Part shown: positions 62,539 through 64,000 of the stretch, piece after piece
Layout of the letters: the number at the start of each line of letters is the position of its first letter
Position numbering within the stretch: position 1 is the first letter of the stretch
From: Curtobacterium flaccumfaciens pv. betae
Lineage (GTDB): Bacteria > Actinomycetota > Actinomycetes > Actinomycetales > Microbacteriaceae
Assembly: GCF_026241855.1 (NCBI RefSeq)
Contig: NZ_JAPJDC010000001.1
Location: 1,116,001-1,180,000 of the forward strand
DNA length: 64,000 nt
Reading direction: 5' to 3'
Notes under the pieces: generated by a model
The model's input: the letters and a program-made list of their open reading frames with translations, nothing else
Database searches by the model: none
Told to the model about the DNA's origin: nothing
Position numbers and translations under genes: made by a program

Positions 62539-63012
62539 ATGGGTCGGATGGAGCGGGCCGGACGCACGATCCGCTCGCCGTTCTGGGGTGCGGCGCTGAT
62601 GGCGGTGCTGCTCGCCCTGTACATCGTGCTCGTCGGGCAGCGCGCCGTGGCCTTCATCGCCACCGGGATCCCGATCGGCATCGGCATCGGCGTCGCGCTG
62701 TTCGTCGTCGCCGCGATCGGGGCGCTCCTGCTCGTGCTCGAGTTCCGCTTCGGCATCCGCATCACCCGGCTCGGCGCACGGCTCGAGGCCGAGGGCGGCA
62801 CCCCGGACGACGTCGTCCCGGTGCGGGCGTCGGGCCGGCCGATCCGCGACGCCGCCGACGAGCTGTTCCCGCGGTACCGCGACGCGGTCGAGCAGGACCC
62901 CGCCGACTGGCGTGGCTGGTACCGGCTCGGCGTGGTCTACGACGCCGCCGGTGACCGCAAGCGTGCACGATCGGCGATGCGCACAGCCCTGGCGCGCGCC
63001 GCCGACCGCTGA
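62539..63012 (+). CDS. membrane protein with a single TPR-like segment
   Basis: This is a 157-aa protein with two helices (about 17-35 and 42-66), then a soluble tail. The tail holds DWRGWYRLGVVYDAAGDRKRA, one tetratricopeptide-like repeat. The function is unknown. It follows dapB at 6 bp and is presumably co-transcribed. Confidence 0.78.
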   Translation: MGRMERAGRTIRSPFWGAALMAVLLALYIVLVGQRAVAFIATGIPIGIGIGVALFVVAAIGALLLVLEFRFGIRITRLGARLEAEGGTPDDVVPVRASGRPIRDAADELFPRYRDAVEQDPADWRGWYRLGVVYDAAGDRKRARSAMRTALARAADR

Positions 63013-63030
63013 CCCCGGGCCGGAGGCGGA

Positions 63031-63945
63031 TCAGAAGACGGCGTCGATGGCGTCCGCCGCCTGCGTGTACCGGAACGTGTAGCCGGACTCGAGCAGCTTC
63101 GTCGGGACCATCCGCTGGCTCGACAGGAGCATGTCGTCGGCGGCGTCCCGCAGCGCCAGGCGCAGGGCGAACTCGGGGATCCGGAAGAGGTACGGGCGGT
63201 GCAGGACCTCGGCGACGTGCTTCGTGATGCGGTCGGCGACGACGGGCTCAGGACCCGCCAGGTTCACCGGGCCGGAGACGTCCGGGGCCGCGGTCGCCAG
63301 GTGCACGATCGCGCCCACCTCGTCCTCGAGCGCGATCCACGGCCAGTGCTGGCCACCGGTGCCCAGCCGGCTGCCGACGCCGAGCTTGGTCAGCGGGACG
63401 AGCGGCGCGAGCGCACCGCCGCCCTTGCCGATGACGATGCCGGTACGGAGCGTGACGACGCGGACCCCGGCGGGAGCGGCGTTCGCGGCGGCCTCCCACG
63501 CGGTGCAGACGTCGGCGAGGAATCCCGTGCCCGGGGCGGCGTCGTCCTGCAGCACGTCGGCCGGGCGGTCGCCGTACACACCCGAGGCCGAGCCCGACAG
63601 GAACAGGGCCGGGGGAGTGGCGGCGTGCCGCATCGCCTCGACCAGGGTGTCGGTGGCGTCGATGCGCGAGCTGCGGATCTCCCTGCGGTAGGCGTCCGTC
63701 CACGGCAGCTTGCCGATGTTCGCACCGGCCAGGTTGATCACCACGTCGGCGCCGTCGAGGATCGCCGGGTCGAGCGGACGCCGCCCCGGCGCCCAGCGGA
63801 ACTCGGTCGCGGTGCGCGCTTCGCGGCGGACGAGCGTGGTGACGTGGTGCCCCGCCTCGCGCAGGGCGCGGACGAGGGGCGTTCCGATGAACCCGGACGA
63901 GCCGGCCACCAGGATCGAGAGCGGTTGTTCCGTCGTGTCGGGCAT
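63031..63945 (-). CDS. TIGR01777-type NAD-dependent epimerase (SDR39U1-like)
   Basis: This is an extended short-chain dehydrogenase relative of 304 aa. It has the NAD loop VAGSSGFIGTPLVRAL, ADVVINLAGANIG, the RIDATDTLVEAM helix, FLSGSASGVYGDRP and VTLRTGIVIGKGGGAL, the family pattern. Its reaction is not known. ATG 63945 lies 7 bases after TAGCGT on the minus strand. Confidence 0.88.
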   Translation of the reverse strand: MPDTTEQPLSILVAGSSGFIGTPLVRALREAGHHVTTLVRREARTATEFRWAPGRRPLDPAILDGADVVINLAGANIGKLPWTDAYRREIRSSRIDATDTLVEAMRHAATPPALFLSGSASGVYGDRPADVLQDDAAPGTGFLADVCTAWEAAANAAPAGVRVVTLRTGIVIGKGGGALAPLVPLTKLGVGSRLGTGGQHWPWIALEDEVGAIVHLATAAPDVSGPVNLAGPEPVVADRITKHVAEVLHRPYLFRIPEFALRLALRDAADDMLLSSQRMVPTKLLESGYTFRYTQAADAIDAVF

Positions 63946-63983
63946 GCCCGCAACGCTACTCACACCGACGTAGGCTTCTGTGT

Positions 63984-64000
63984 GTGACCGACAGCGAGAC
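63984..64000 (+). CDS. 5' end of a downstream gene (partial)
   Basis: GTG 63984 reads MTDSE to the window end. TAGGCT at 63971-63976 sits 7 bases before it, a leaderless pattern shared with many genes here. The product cannot be named. It is divergent from the epimerase gene. Confidence 0.5.

Overview
This window is high-GC DNA from an actinobacterium. Gene content and order (rplU-rpmA-obgE-proB-proA-nadD-rsfS; rpsO...pnp...M16 peptidase...dapB), an imuA'-imuB-dnaE2 cassette, GTG/TTG starts and many promoters sitting 6-8 nt before a start codon point to Microbacteriaceae, perhaps Curtobacterium or a close relative. The genus is an inference from gene content and was not tested by a database search. 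The region looks like ordinary chromosome: no prophage, transposase, integrase, CRISPR array or plasmid gene was seen.

Layout. 0-9.9 kb: a housekeeping run of ribosomal proteins L21 and L27, the Obg GTPase, proline biosynthesis (proB, proA), NAD biosynthesis (nadD), ribosome silencing factor rsfS and tRNA-Ala(GGC). proB and proA are separated by about 870 bp of tandem repeats. 9.9-18.3 kb: an aldose epimerase, pabB, then the SOS mutasome imuA'-imuB-dnaE2 behind two LexA-type boxes. 18.3-26.1 kb: a two-component system, a FUSC membrane protein, a phosphotransferase and a SNF2-family helicase. 26.2-35.2 kb: mycoredoxin, a CYTH-CHAD protein, oligopeptidase B, a Fic protein, an amidohydrolase, pabC and a NUDIX hydrolase. 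35.2-46.7 kb: membrane proteins (ABC-2-like, Na+/H+ antiporter, Pit phosphate transporter, YihY, MFS), a second repeat array of about 880 bp, aspartase, FKBP and an aldo/keto reductase. 46.8-55 kb: HelD, a protealysin-like metalloprotease with its emfourin inhibitor, a GH6 glycosidase, VanZ-like protein, rpsO, an FMN reductase and a lytic-transglycosylase-like cell-wall protein. 55-64 kb: pnp, a PEBP protein with a TetR regulator, M16 peptidase, a histidine phosphatase, dapB and a TIGR01777-type epimerase.

The most unusual feature is the intergenic DNA. Several families of palindromic elements recur between genes, and members of a family often have identical length: 70 nt (two copies), 51 nt (several copies) and 60 nt (two copies). 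A looser family of about 42-47 nt has a GGAGGC/GCCTCC core. All six gaps longer than 100 bp between convergent genes carry one or more of these elements or other hairpins. Two large arrays, between proB and proA and between a Pit-linked small gene and aspA, are built by tandem amplification of units of 182-217 bp that combine such palindromes. A diverged, inverted single copy of the proB-proA unit lies downstream of rpsO. These look like REP/REPIN-like or terminator-like elements, but no mobilising gene is in the window and their function is unknown.

Coordinates of starts were chosen from ribosome binding sites, -10 hexamers and family length. Many genes appear to be transcribed as leaderless mRNAs.
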